Shown: in pieces, positions 17,716 through 26,199 of the stretch | How positions within the stretch are numbered: the first letter of the stretch is position 1 | How the letters are laid out: each line of letters starts with the position of its first letter | Origin: an uncultured Mailhella sp. | Lineage (GTDB): Bacteria > Desulfobacterota > Desulfovibrionia > Desulfovibrionales > Desulfovibrionaceae | DNA length: 64,000 nt | Reading direction: 5' to 3' | Assembly (NCBI RefSeq): GCF_963931295.1 | Contig: NZ_OZ007001.1 | Coordinates: 434,001-498,000 of the forward strand | Position numbers and translations under genes: made by a program | The notes under the pieces: generated by a model | The model's database searches: none | Told to the model about the DNA's origin: nothing | The model's input: only the letters and a program-made list of their open reading frames with translations

Positions 17716-18534
17716 ATGGCCATCATCGACTGCCGCTTCCGTCCCCTGACCCCTGAATTTGAATGCTACATCAACCCCGAACCCGCCAACTTCTGGATTA
17801 CCCAGACCCGTCCGCTCAAGCCTGAACCGCTTGACGTGACCATGAAGTATTTCAAAAAAATGGGCATCACCGGCGCGGTCTGTTCCGGACGCGACATGCG
17901 CTCCACCGGCGGAGCCTATGTTTCCAATGAATACATCGCCGACCTCGTCGCCAAGTATCCCGTCTTCATCGGCGTTGCCGGTGCCGATCCGCTGAACGCT
18001 CACGTGAAGGACGACATTGAACACGCCGTCAAGGATCTCGGCCTCAAGGGCGTTTCCGTGGATCCCTTCTCCCTGAAAACCACCGCCGACGACAAGCGCT
18101 TCTACCCCATCTATGAAAAGTGCGCCGAACTGAACGTTCCGGTCATCATCACCATCGGCCCCCTGCCCATCCGCTGCGGCTCCTATCTGGAATGGGGCAG
18201 CCCGCTTCCCGTGGATCATATCTGCGCGGACCTGCCCGACCTCAAGGTGCTGCTCTCCCACGCCGGATTCCCCTTCACGCAGGAACTCATCGCCATCGTC
18301 TGGCGTCACGAAAACCTGTACTTTGAAAGCTCCATCTACCGCCATCTCCCCGGCGCCGATCTGCTGGTCGAGGCCGTGAACACCTGCATCGGCGACAAGA
18401 TGTGCTACGCCTCGGCCTACCCCTATGCCGACTACACGCAGGCGCTGCCCAAGTTCCTGGCGCAGGGATACAATCCCATCGTTCTTCCCAAGATTCTGCA
18501 TGAAAACGCCGAACGCCTGTTCGGACTGAACTAA
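17716..18534 (+). CDS. Second amidohydrolase-fold protein lacking metal ligands
   Basis: 272 residues with AAGGAG upstream. A paralogue of the protein at 15286: opening MAIIDCRFRP where metal enzymes have DxHxH, a central KGVSVDPFSL segment, PVIITIG (strand-5 His replaced by Thr), VLLSHAGFPFTQEL (strand-6 His kept) and YASAYPYAD (strand-8 Asp replaced by Ala). The shared RxR-for-HxH and Ala-for-Asp changes suggest that both proteins descend from an already altered ancestor and act on related molecules, perhaps as a pair. Follows the permease gene by about 110 bases and precedes the TRAP genes in the same operon. Cytoplasmic, no signal peptide. Confidence 0.82.
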   Translation: MAIIDCRFRPLTPEFECYINPEPANFWITQTRPLKPEPLDVTMKYFKKMGITGAVCSGRDMRSTGGAYVSNEYIADLVAKYPVFIGVAGADPLNAHVKDDIEHAVKDLGLKGVSVDPFSLKTTADDKRFYPIYEKCAELNVPVIITIGPLPIRCGSYLEWGSPLPVDHICADLPDLKVLLSHAGFPFTQELIAIVWRHENLYFESSIYRHLPGADLLVEAVNTCIGDKMCYASAYPYADYTQALPKFLAQGYNPIVLPKILHENAERLFGLN

Positions 18535-18614
18535 CTCCCCATGTGGCCGGTCTTTCGGGATCGGCCACATGCGCACGGCAAGATTTTCAAAACATTCTGA
18601 CGATCGGAGGAGGC

Positions 18615-19115
18615 ATGCTGAACCCCCTGTTCAAAGGCATTGACCGCATGACGAGCGCACTGATCATCCTGACGTTCTCCATGATGTGCATTGTCATCTT
18701 CGCGCAGGTCATCACACGATATATATTCAGTTTTTCCCTGCCCTGGGCCGAAGAAGTCGGACGTTTTCTTTTTCTGGCGCTCTCCTACCTCGGAGTATCC
18801 ATGGGCATGAAGCGCCAGGCGCACCTTCGCGTGGACATCGTTCTTTTATACATGCCGCCTTTCATAAAAAAAGTATTTGAAGTCCTTTCTCAGGCGATAT
18901 GCGCAGGATTTTTCATCTTTATTGTTTATGAAGGAATCTCCATGACCATGAAGGTATGGAGAATCGAACAGACGGCCGTCTCCCTTCCTCTTCCCATATG
19001 GGTGGTATGGGCATGCATTCCCTTCAGCGCCTTTCTTACAACGCTGCAATGCTTCAAAAACATTTATGAACTTCTTTCCGGAACTGTTCCGGACGGCGCG
19101 GGGGAACAGGCATGA
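18615..19115 (+). CDS. dctQ: TRAP transporter small membrane subunit
   Basis: 166 residues from the ATG at 18615 (GGAGGAGG just upstream; the frame is open further left but without a start signal). Four membrane helices with the DctQ features: an early IITRYIFSFSLPWAEEVGRF (the conserved WAEE box) and a late VSLPLPIWVVWACIPFSAF. It links to the DctM protein, overlapping its start by four bases. Together with DctM (19112) and DctP (20408) it forms a complete sodium-driven TRAP transporter for a carboxylate-type substrate. Confidence 0.92.
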   Translation: MLNPLFKGIDRMTSALIILTFSMMCIVIFAQVITRYIFSFSLPWAEEVGRFLFLALSYLGVSMGMKRQAHLRVDIVLLYMPPFIKKVFEVLSQAICAGFFIFIVYEGISMTMKVWRIEQTAVSLPLPIWVVWACIPFSAFLTTLQCFKNIYELLSGTVPDGAGEQA

Positions 19116-20380
19116 ATGAACTGACGCTCATGTTCACGATCATCGTGGGACTGCTGGTCATCGGCGTTCCCATCGGCGTATCCCTCGGCATCGGCGTCGT
19201 CGGGGCGCTGTGGTGGGCCGACGAATCCATGATGTTCTTCACTCAGAAGCTTTTCAACAACTTCGACTCCTTCCCCCTTCTGGCCATTCCCTTCTTTCTG
19301 CTCTCCGGCGACATCATGGCGCGCGGAACCCTTGCCGACACGCTGCTGAACTTCTGCCGGAGCATGCTCGGTCACAGAAAGGCCGGCATGGCCTACATCA
19401 CCATCGTCACCTGCCTGTTCTACGGCGCGCTCTGCGGCTCCGCCGTGGCCACCACCGCCGCCGTCGGCGCAACCATGATTCCCGCCATGGAAAAGGAAGG
19501 ATATCCGAAATCCTTCGCCACGGCCGTCAACGCCTCTTCCGGAGCCCTCGGCATCATCATTCCGCCCAGCATTCCCATGATTCTGTACGGCGCCTTCGGC
19601 GGGGTATCCGTTTCCAACATGTTTCTTGCCGGCATCATTCCCGGCTGCTTCGTCGCTCTCATGCTCATGGTCACGGCAGGCTTCATCTGCGCCAAAAACC
19701 ACTACGGCAACGTGCTCCCCAAGGCCAGCGCCAGGGAACGCTGGGCGAGCTTCCGCGAAGCAAAATGGGCTCTCGGCGTGCCGGTCATCATTCTCGGCGG
19801 CATCTACGGCGGCATCACCACGCCTACCGAAGCCGGCGTCGTGGCCGTGGTCTATTCCTTCATTGTGGAAAAATTCATCCGCAAGTCCATGACCATGGCC
19901 GTCTTCCGCAAAATCATGGTGGATTCCGCCACCACGCTCGGCCTCATCATGCTGGTTCTTGTCACCGCCAACGCGCTCGGCAACATCATGATGCTGGCCA
20001 ATATTCAGGATTCCCTTCTGCACTGGGTACAGTCCCTCACCACGAGTCCCCACGTGCTGACGGCCGTGCTGCTGATCATGCTTTTCATTCTCGGCATGTT
20101 CGTGGAAGTGTCCGCCATCATTCTCATCTTTGCCCCGCTTCTGGTTCCCATAGTAACGAGCTACGGCATCGATCCCGTGCATTTCGGCATCGCCTTCATC
20201 GTCTCCATGTGCCTCGGCGGCCTCACGCCTCCCGTCGGCGTCAATCTGTTCATCGGATGCAGCATCAGCGGACTGAACATCGCCATCCTCACCAAGGCCA
20301 TTCTGCCCTTCATCGGAGCCATCATAGCGGCAAACTTCATCCTGGCCTATGTTCCGTTCCTCAGTCTGTGCCTCTTGTAA
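19112..20380 (+). CDS. dctM: TRAP transporter large permease subunit
   Basis: 422 residues, the normal length, with about 12 membrane segments. Recognised by family motifs LFNNFDSFPLLAIPFFLLSG near the start, the GALCGSAVATTAAVG stretch, and GGLTPPVGVNLF near the end. Start overlaps dctQ (ATGA), so the two are translationally coupled. It forms the sodium-coupled translocation path that accepts substrate from the periplasmic DctP protein. Confidence 0.95.
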   Translation: MNELTLMFTIIVGLLVIGVPIGVSLGIGVVGALWWADESMMFFTQKLFNNFDSFPLLAIPFFLLSGDIMARGTLADTLLNFCRSMLGHRKAGMAYITIVTCLFYGALCGSAVATTAAVGATMIPAMEKEGYPKSFATAVNASSGALGIIIPPSIPMILYGAFGGVSVSNMFLAGIIPGCFVALMLMVTAGFICAKNHYGNVLPKASARERWASFREAKWALGVPVIILGGIYGGITTPTEAGVVAVVYSFIVEKFIRKSMTMAVFRKIMVDSATTLGLIMLVLVTANALGNIMMLANIQDSLLHWVQSLTTSPHVLTAVLLIMLFILGMFVEVSAIILIFAPLLVPIVTSYGIDPVHFGIAFIVSMCLGGLTPPVGVNLFIGCSISGLNIAILTKAILPFIGAIIAANFILAYVPFLSLCLL

Positions 20381-20407
20381 TCCTGTTTCATGCTACGGAG
20401 TGCAACC

Positions 20408-21412
20408 ATGAAAATTCGTCTTGCTTCCCTTGCCCTGGCCCTTGCTCTGAGTCTTGCCGGCACCGCCTTCGTGTCCGACGGCATGGCCGCCCCCAAAAAA
20501 ATCAAGGTCTGGACCGGCAACCCGGAAGGCGATCCCATTCTCGCAGGCATGAAGGACGCCTTCAAACCGTTCGTGGAAAAGGAATCCAAGGGAAAGTATG
20601 TGGTGGAAATCTACCCGGCAGCATCACTCGGAGCTTCCGATACGGCCTTTCAGGGAGTCCAGTTCGGCAGCATTCAGATCGTTGTCGATGCCGTAAACAA
20701 TATCAGTCAGTTTATCCCTCAGTTCTCCGCCTTTGACGTGCCCTATCTGCTTCCGGACGAGGAAAAGCTGAACAGGGCCTTCCATTCCAAGGCCGTGGAA
20801 CGCCTCTGGACCTTCGCCGAAAAGAAGGGCATCAAGCCTCTCAACGTCGTTCTGGCCACCTACCGCGGCATTCTCTCCAACAAGCCCATTCTCAAGCTGG
20901 AAGACGCGCGCGGCCTCAAGGACAGAACCTCTTCCTCCAAATATCACATTGCGGCCATGGAATCGCTCGGCTTCATTCCCACGCCCATGGCCGCCTCGGA
21001 AGTGCTTACCGCCATGCAGCAGGGCGTCATCGACTCCGTGGACTTCGAATGGCACGCCTTCGTCAATCAGAGAATCGTCGATGTGGCCAAGAACCTGCTT
21101 CTCTCCGACCATCTGCCCGTGCTGTACATGGCCTACACGAGCTCCGACTGGTGGGACGGCCTTTCCAGGGCCGACCGGGAAATGTTCACGAAGGCGCTGG
21201 AAGCCTACCGTCGGCACGTCATCAACATTTATAAGGAACGCAACGCCCAGGTGCTTGAAACCATGGAAAAGGATTTCGGCGTCACGATCACCCGCCTGAG
21301 TCCCGAAGAAAAGGCCCGCTGGATCGAAGCTTCCAAATCCGCCGTCAAGAGCTTCCCTGAAGACATCGCCGCCCTGGCCGAAGAAATCCGCGCCGCCGGC
21401 GAAGGCAAGTAA
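20408..21412 (+). CDS. dctP: TRAP transporter periplasmic binding protein
   Basis: 334 residues from the ATG at 20408. A Sec signal peptide (MKIRLASLALALALSLAG, cleavage after about AMAA-type GMAA near residue 27) precedes a DctP-family domain with the typical FQGVQFGSIQIVVDA, FDVPYLLPDEEK and MAASEVLTAMQQGVIDSVDFE segments. The last contains the region that normally positions the carboxylate-binding Arg; an arginine at DRTSSSKYH may be that residue. It binds an organic anion in the periplasm and hands it to DctQM. Substrate unknown. Confidence 0.93.
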   Translation: MKIRLASLALALALSLAGTAFVSDGMAAPKKIKVWTGNPEGDPILAGMKDAFKPFVEKESKGKYVVEIYPAASLGASDTAFQGVQFGSIQIVVDAVNNISQFIPQFSAFDVPYLLPDEEKLNRAFHSKAVERLWTFAEKKGIKPLNVVLATYRGILSNKPILKLEDARGLKDRTSSSKYHIAAMESLGFIPTPMAASEVLTAMQQGVIDSVDFEWHAFVNQRIVDVAKNLLLSDHLPVLYMAYTSSDWWDGLSRADREMFTKALEAYRRHVINIYKERNAQVLETMEKDFGVTITRLSPEEKARWIEASKSAVKSFPEDIAALAEEIRAAGEGK

Positions 21413-21491
21413 TCACGTTTTTCTATCTGAGCGGAACAGGGCATCTCTGCCGACGCCGCTCATCCTTTATCCGTCCAACGGAGAGAGCTTC

Positions 21492-23426
21492 ATGAAATGT
21501 CTTGAACCTGCGCGCCTCGGCAACGTGGAACTGCGCAACCGCATCATCTGCCCCCCCATGGTGACCCGCTTTGCCTCGGAAGAAGGCCTCGTCACCGACC
21601 GTCTCATCGCATACGCCTCCGAAAGAGCCCGCGGCGGCGTGGGCCTCTACACGCTGGAAGCCACCTACGTCACCCCTCAGGGCAAGGGCTTTGAACACGG
21701 CGTGGGCATTGACGACGACAACAAGATTCCCGGCCTCAGGCGTCTCACCGACGCCGTCCACGCTCAGGGCGGCAAAATTTCCGTTCAGATTCATCACGCG
21801 GGCCGCGAAACCTGGAGCTCCGTCAGCGGACTGCCCGTGGTGGCCCCTTCCGACTGCCCCGTCGCCTATTCGGAAGAACCCGTTCACGTGCTGACGAAGG
21901 AAGAAATCGCCGTCATCGTCGGGCAGTTCGGCGCAGCCGCCCGGCGCGCCAGAGAGGCCGGGTTCGACGCCGTGGAAATCCACGGCGCTCACGGCTATCT
22001 GCTCACGCAGTTTCTCTCGCCCTACACCAACAAGCGACAGGACGAATACGGCAGTTCGCTGGAAAACCGCGCAAGACTCAGTCTTGAAGTCATACGGGCC
22101 GTGCGCGCGGCCGTGGGCAGAGATTTCACCGTGACATTCCGCATGAGCGTGGAAGAAAGCCTGCCCGGCGGTCTGCCGCTGCAGGACGGCGCGGCGGCAG
22201 CGGCGCTCTTTGCCGCCACGGGCGACATCGACGCCATCCACATCGTATCCGGCAACTACGCCACGCATCACACCGTGATTCCTCCGGCGAGCGAGGGCTA
22301 CATCATCAACAGAGCGCGCGCCATTGCCGTGCGTCAGGCCGTGGGGCCGGACTTCCCCCTCATTCTTGCCGGGCGCATCAAGACCGTGTTTCAGGCCGAA
22401 GAAATCATTCAGAGCGGCATTGCCGACTTCGTGGCCATGGGACGCGCCCTCATTGCCGATCCCGAACTGCCCAGACTGTGCGCCGAAGGCAAGTTCAACG
22501 CCGTGCGCAACTGCCTCGGCTGCAACGACGGCTGCGCCATGCGCACCGGCGTGGGCCTCGACACGCTCTGCGCCGTGAACCCCTTCATGGGCTTCGAGGG
22601 CGAATTCCGCTCAGACGAGAAGGCAAAAACGCCTCTTCGCGTGCTCATTGTCGGCGGCGGCCCCGCCGGCATGGAGGCCGCATGGTACGCCGCCCGCCGC
22701 GGACACCGCGTCACCCTGTGCGAAAAGCGCTCCCGACTGGGCGGACAGTTCTTCCTCGCCTCGCTGCCGCCGTTCAAGACCGATCTGGCCATCTACCTGT
22801 TCAACATGTTCCATCGACTGGAAAACGTCGGCGTCGAGATTCGCCTGAACTGCCCCGTGAACGCAGACTTCATCCGCAGTTTCAACGCCGACAGAGTCAT
22901 CGTCGCCACCGGCAGCCTTCCCCTCTCCATTCCCTTCAGGGGACTGGAAAACGTGCCGCATCTTTCCGCCGATGAGGTGCTCGACGGCCATCTCGACGAC
23001 GCCGGAGCCCGGGTGGCCGTCATCGGAGGCGGACTCGTGGGCGCGGAAACGGCCGAATACATCGCCCGCACGGGACGCAGCGTCAGCATCGTGGAAATGG
23101 CGGACGACATTGCGCAGGGCATTCACCCCGTCATGCAGGACTTCATGAAAAAACGTCTGGCCGCGCTCAACGTTTCCGTGTTTACCGGGCACAAGGTGCA
23201 GGCCTTTGAAGGCAACCGCATTGCCGCCTCCCGCGCGGACGGGTCAACGGTCGATCTCGGTCCGTTCGACACCGTGGTCATCGCCCTCGGCTCCAGAGCC
23301 GACAAAACGCTGTGCTCCGATCTCGACGCCGCTGGCATCCCCTACTCCGCCGCGGGCGACTGCGTGAAGGCAGGCAGAGTGCTTGCGGCCGTAAGTTCCG
23401 CCATGCACGCGGTTCACGATCTCTAA
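21492..23426 (+). CDS. Second enoate-reductase-type flavin oxidoreductase
   Basis: 644 residues with ACGGAGAG upstream. Same three-part layout as the protein at 13315: old-yellow-enzyme barrel with HGAHGYLLTQFLSPYTNKR, a CLGCNDGC...C 4Fe-4S set, and an FAD/NAD half with IVGGGPAGMEAA and VIGGGLVGAETAEY. It is a paralogue, not a copy: sequence differs throughout, so the two probably reduce successive or different intermediates. It lies downstream of the TRAP genes in the same direction with an 80-base gap that contains no evident terminator. Confidence 0.92.
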   Translation: MKCLEPARLGNVELRNRIICPPMVTRFASEEGLVTDRLIAYASERARGGVGLYTLEATYVTPQGKGFEHGVGIDDDNKIPGLRRLTDAVHAQGGKISVQIHHAGRETWSSVSGLPVVAPSDCPVAYSEEPVHVLTKEEIAVIVGQFGAAARRAREAGFDAVEIHGAHGYLLTQFLSPYTNKRQDEYGSSLENRARLSLEVIRAVRAAVGRDFTVTFRMSVEESLPGGLPLQDGAAAAALFAATGDIDAIHIVSGNYATHHTVIPPASEGYIINRARAIAVRQAVGPDFPLILAGRIKTVFQAEEIIQSGIADFVAMGRALIADPELPRLCAEGKFNAVRNCLGCNDGCAMRTGVGLDTLCAVNPFMGFEGEFRSDEKAKTPLRVLIVGGGPAGMEAAWYAARRGHRVTLCEKRSRLGGQFFLASLPPFKTDLAIYLFNMFHRLENVGVEIRLNCPVNADFIRSFNADRVIVATGSLPLSIPFRGLENVPHLSADEVLDGHLDDAGARVAVIGGGLVGAETAEYIARTGRSVSIVEMADDIAQGIHPVMQDFMKKRLAALNVSVFTGHKVQAFEGNRIAASRADGSTVDLGPFDTVVIALGSRADKTLCSDLDAAGIPYSAAGDCVKAGRVLAAVSSAMHAVHDL

Positions 23427-23556
23427 CACGTACTCTCCCCTGTTCCGGCGGACAGAGGGCAGCGCTCTCTTCCGCCGGACTCCCTCCACAACGCGGCCGC
23501 GACAGAATCGGAAGATGCTCACGCCGTCGTGACCGCCAGATTCTTGAGGAATCGGC

Positions 23557-24249
23557 ATGCCCCTCTACCAGTATCCCTGCTGCAAAAACAAAATCATCGT
23601 CCTTACCGGAAAGACCTCCGGCACGCCCCTGAAACGCTGGTACCTGGAACGCCATGTGAAGGATCTTGCGTCTCTTCCCGACATGCGGGAATACCGGGCC
23701 AACATGCTTTCCGAACAGACGTTGAACTGCCTCACCCAGGAGACCAACGGCGATGATCCCTACGGCGTTGAAGCCGTGGACGAGATCAAGGGGCCGGACT
23801 GGAACGCCATCCGGCATCTGTACGAGGAGGCGCGCATTCTCGGAGCCTATCGGGTGACGGAATACATGATACGGGAACTGCATACCGACAGACCCGTCGT
23901 CCTGCGGACGCCTGAAATCAAACGCATCGCCATGCTGACCAAACCTGAAGGCGTGACGCATGAAGAGGCCATGACCTACTGGCTGGAGCGCCACCCCGCC
24001 TTCTGTTTCCGCCATCACAACGGCATGGCGTCCTATTCCCAAAACCACATCGACGAGCTTCTGACGGAAAACTCCATCCCTCTGGACGGATTTCCCATCC
24101 TCACCTACTGGAACGAAGACGCTTTCCGCTTCGGCCATTTCAGCATGAAGGATTCGAGAAAACTCATGCTCGAGGACTGCCGTCATTTCCGATCCACGTC
24201 TTTTGTCGTCACTGTCGATGAATACATCATGAAGCAGGAAGAACTCTGA
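23557..24249 (+). CDS. EthD-like dimeric alpha/beta-barrel protein
   Basis: 230 residues, TTGAGGAA upstream. Two successive ferredoxin-like halves: residues about 8-110 (KNKIIVLTGKTSGTPLKRWYLERHVKDL) and about 120-225 (IKRIAMLTKPEGVTHEEAMTYWLERHP). Each opens with a hydrophobic strand and a 'W-L/Y-x-E-R-H' helix typical of EthD/Dabb-type proteins. Members act as small-molecule isomerases, cyclases or decarboxylases without cofactor, or as accessory proteins in catabolic operons. Last recognisable gene of the sigma-54 operon. Confidence 0.75.
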   Translation: MPLYQYPCCKNKIIVLTGKTSGTPLKRWYLERHVKDLASLPDMREYRANMLSEQTLNCLTQETNGDDPYGVEAVDEIKGPDWNAIRHLYEEARILGAYRVTEYMIRELHTDRPVVLRTPEIKRIAMLTKPEGVTHEEAMTYWLERHPAFCFRHHNGMASYSQNHIDELLTENSIPLDGFPILTYWNEDAFRFGHFSMKDSRKLMLEDCRHFRSTSFVVTVDEYIMKQEEL

Positions 24250-24320
24250 CAGCATATCCATATTTCATCTTCCCAACTTTAGGAAAAGATCAAAAAATAA
24301 TTATCCGTAAAGCCTGCCTG

Positions 24321-24413
24321 TTATTCGTCACAGTCCTTCACGATTTTTATAGCGATCTGAAGAACCAGAATGCCTATCGCGAGCCAGGTCGTCTTTTTTA
24401 TGGATGACGCCAT
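24321..24413 (-). CDS. 30-residue hydrophobic micropeptide, coupled to the VWA gene
   Basis: ATG at 24413, stop at 24321. The peptide has a basic/polar N-end (ASSIKKTT), one hydrophobic helix (WLAIGILVLQIAI) and a charged tail (KIVKDCDE), the layout of small membrane toxins of the TisB/DinQ kind or of small regulatory membrane peptides. Translation is credible: the start is preceded by GGGAGGTGACC, a near-perfect ribosome binding site, which also contains the TGA stop of the VWA gene, two bases before the ATG. An eroded homologue lies at 10447. No antisense RNA gene could be identified. Expression as a real peptide is likely; its activity is unknown. Confidence 0.6.
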   Translation of the reverse strand: MASSIKKTTWLAIGILVLQIAIKIVKDCDE

Positions 24414-24415
24414 GG

Positions 24416-25645
24416 TCACCTCCCTTTTTCGAGTAGAGGTTGTTGAAGAAGCCGGAACATTGCCGGAGCCGGTTCGCGGATGTCGGTGATGTTTTCGGAG
24501 ATGGGAATCATAGAGCTGATGACCGGAGCATCGATGCCGATGCCCAGCACCTCCATTCCCATCTGTTGCGCTGCTGCTATCGTTTCTTTTGCAGTCTCAG
24601 GATCGTCCGGGTAGCCGCCCGTCACCACCAAGATGATTTTTCGATGTTCAGGGCGTGTCGAAAGCATCCCAAGTACCCACCACAGGGCTTCCGTCATGGG
24701 AGTGCTTCCATGAGCTTCTGCGGCGAATGAGTTTGTTATACGTTTACCATGTTGCAATAACGGATAAACTGTGGCCGCAACATCTTCCTTATGATCGGCA
24801 GGGAAAGCAGAAACGCCCACGGAGATGCCCGGAATAGCAGCAAGAGCCAGCGCCACGGAGCAACAGGCGGCACAGGCAAGCTCGATACGGCTGGTCATGG
24901 AACCGGAAATGTCCAGAAGAATATGGACGGCGGTATCGATTCCTGTGACGGATTCGTTTTTCATGAACAGTCTGGGATCATGAACCGCGAGTCTATAGAG
25001 ACCATGAGTCGAGAGTCTCTCCATGCCGTGAGGGACCGGAACGCCGCAATACCTGGGATTGCAGAAGCCCTTGGAGTTTTGTCCGTAAGGCTCTGGATAT
25101 GGCCTGAGCTTCCACGATAAGCGCATCGGGAAGTTCGGTTGTTGAGAGCTTGCCTGTTACTGCAACGCTCATTCCCTTTCGTTGCTTAGGGGAGCATTGG
25201 CCGGAAATCATGTCGGAGAGCTGCTTACCCATAGAGGGTGGCAGCTCTTCTTCCGTTGCCTGTACGAGTTCATGTAGCGATTGTTGTTCGCCTCCTGTTT
25301 GTGGCTCTTGTTGGGTTCGTTCTGAGTTATTCTGCGCAGTTATCGAGGGGGATACTACTGAGCTTTCGGTGGATTTCTGTTCCTTCTGGGCTTCCTGTTC
25401 GATGAGCCGGAGAATATCTTGGGCAAAATCCAGCGAATCCTGCGTAGATCGGCATCGGGCCGGAATATCCCGCATGATCGCGTCAATTTTTGGAGCGTAA
25501 TCCGGGCCAGTGTTTTCCATGATGCTTGCTTCGAGTTCGCAATGACGAACCAGCTCCGCACATCCCAGGAACGCAGCGTCAGGAGCACCCGTAAAACAGG
25601 TAGTTTTCTGTTTCGGTCGCTTCCGCTCCCGCAGATGCCTGAAGA
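24416..25645 (-). pseudogene. CobT-like VWA-domain protein, truncated and frameshifted
   Basis: Two overlapping minus-strand frames give one protein. The upstream part (to 24993) has an acidic Gln/Glu-rich region and the helical block RALRTKLQGLLQSQVLRRSG. The downstream part continues YRLAVHDPRLFMKNE and holds a von Willebrand A domain with a MIDAS motif (LLDISGSM, then HGSTPMTEAL and VVTGGYPDD). This matches the CobT-type VWA proteins carried by mobile elements. One frameshift near 25015-25035 separates the two, and the 5' end is missing: the frame opens near 25645 without a start, about ten bases from a tRNA-terminator-like hairpin. VWA proteins of this type work with AAA+ ATPases, and a Ycf46-like ATPase lies in the next island at 31869. 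The micropeptide gene follows directly. Confidence 0.75.
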
Positions 25646-25656
25646 CTTAAACAGCG

Positions 25657-25699
25657 TCCCACAAGGTGTCAGATACCTTATGGGACTTTTTGAAACTTT
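25657..25699 (-). terminator. tRNA-type terminator hairpin (type B), older copy
   Basis: About 34 of 44 bases match the segment directly downstream of the intact tRNA-Ser (52592-52635), including the hairpin arms (TCCCACAAGGT / ACCTTATGGGA here), and it precedes a tRNA-like remnant. One arm difference is offset in the other copy, so the stem is preserved. Confidence 0.55.
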
Positions 25700-25770
25700 G
25701 TGGGAGATGGCTTTGAACATCCTTCAAGGTGTGCCCCTCTGGCAACAAAAAACAGCTCTGCCACTTCGGC
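25700..25770 (-). pseudogene. Decayed tRNA-Ser-like sequence
   Basis: Directly after a terminator homologous to that of the tRNA-Ser at 52639. Blocks line up in order with that gene: GGGAGATGGCTTTGAAC (T arm and acceptor), GGTGTGCCCCTC (variable arm) and CAGCTCTGCCA (D arm). The anticodon arm is deleted and the acceptor stem no longer pairs. Read as the dead partner of an older island insertion. Confidence 0.45.
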
Positions 25771-25805
25771 ACGTCGGCCCCGGATACGCTTTACAGACCC
25801 GGGGC

Positions 25806-26050
25806 TTGCACGACGGTCATTTCATTTAACGCCGGAAATGAATTCCGACTGTTCATGCCCGTCGGCCGGGCTCCTGGCGTCGCCCGGGGCGACATTTTCT
25901 AGCCGCCTGAGCAACTCTGCCTCCCGTCTGCTCTGGACACACTGTACTGTCGCGTAACTTGCACGACGGGCATTTCATTTAACGCCGGAAATGAATTCCG
26001 GCTGTTCATGCCCGTCGGCCGGGCTCCTGGCGTCGCCCGGGGCCCCGGGC
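25806..26050. repeat. Two copies of a nested-hairpin intergenic repeat
   Basis: Copy 1 at 25806-25890 (hairpin 25811-25864), copy 2 at 25936-26050 (hairpin 25964-26017). Outer arms CGACGGGCAT/ATGCCCGTCG enclose a second stem GCCGGAA...TTCCGGC; a third stem with arms CCGGGC and GCCCGG follows. Copies at 52838, 53131, 60345 and 60640 keep all stems with paired base changes. Confidence 0.85.
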
Positions 26051-26135
26051 GCTGAGATGACGGGAGATGGCACGACAAGAACGCAAAAAACGCTCTGGGC
26101 AAAGGCCCATCCTCCCCGACGGCTTAAAACACGAA

Positions 26136-26180
26136 TCCCCGCAGCCTGTACGAACTGCGGGGACATGTTTTGCTCTTCTG
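26136..26180 (-). terminator. tRNA-type terminator hairpin (type A)
   Basis: Arms TCCCCGCAG (26136-26144) and CTGCGGGGA (26155-26163). On the minus strand it follows the tRNA-Ser 3'-end remnant at 26179-26199 across GAAGAGC. It was probably the native terminator of the tRNA before the island displaced the gene body. Confidence 0.75.
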
Positions 26181-26199
26181 GCGGGAGAGGGATTTGAAC
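26179..26199 (-). other. Left attachment site of the tRNA-Ser island
   Basis: GGGAGAGGGATTTGAAC (26183-26199) is identical over 17 bases to the 3' part of the tRNA-Ser(UGA) gene at 52646-52662. Towards the outside TGGCGG also matches, with three bases lost. The rest of the tRNA is absent. Together with the integrase next to the intact tRNA this marks the island's left end, so the island is about 26.5 kb. Confidence 0.8.
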
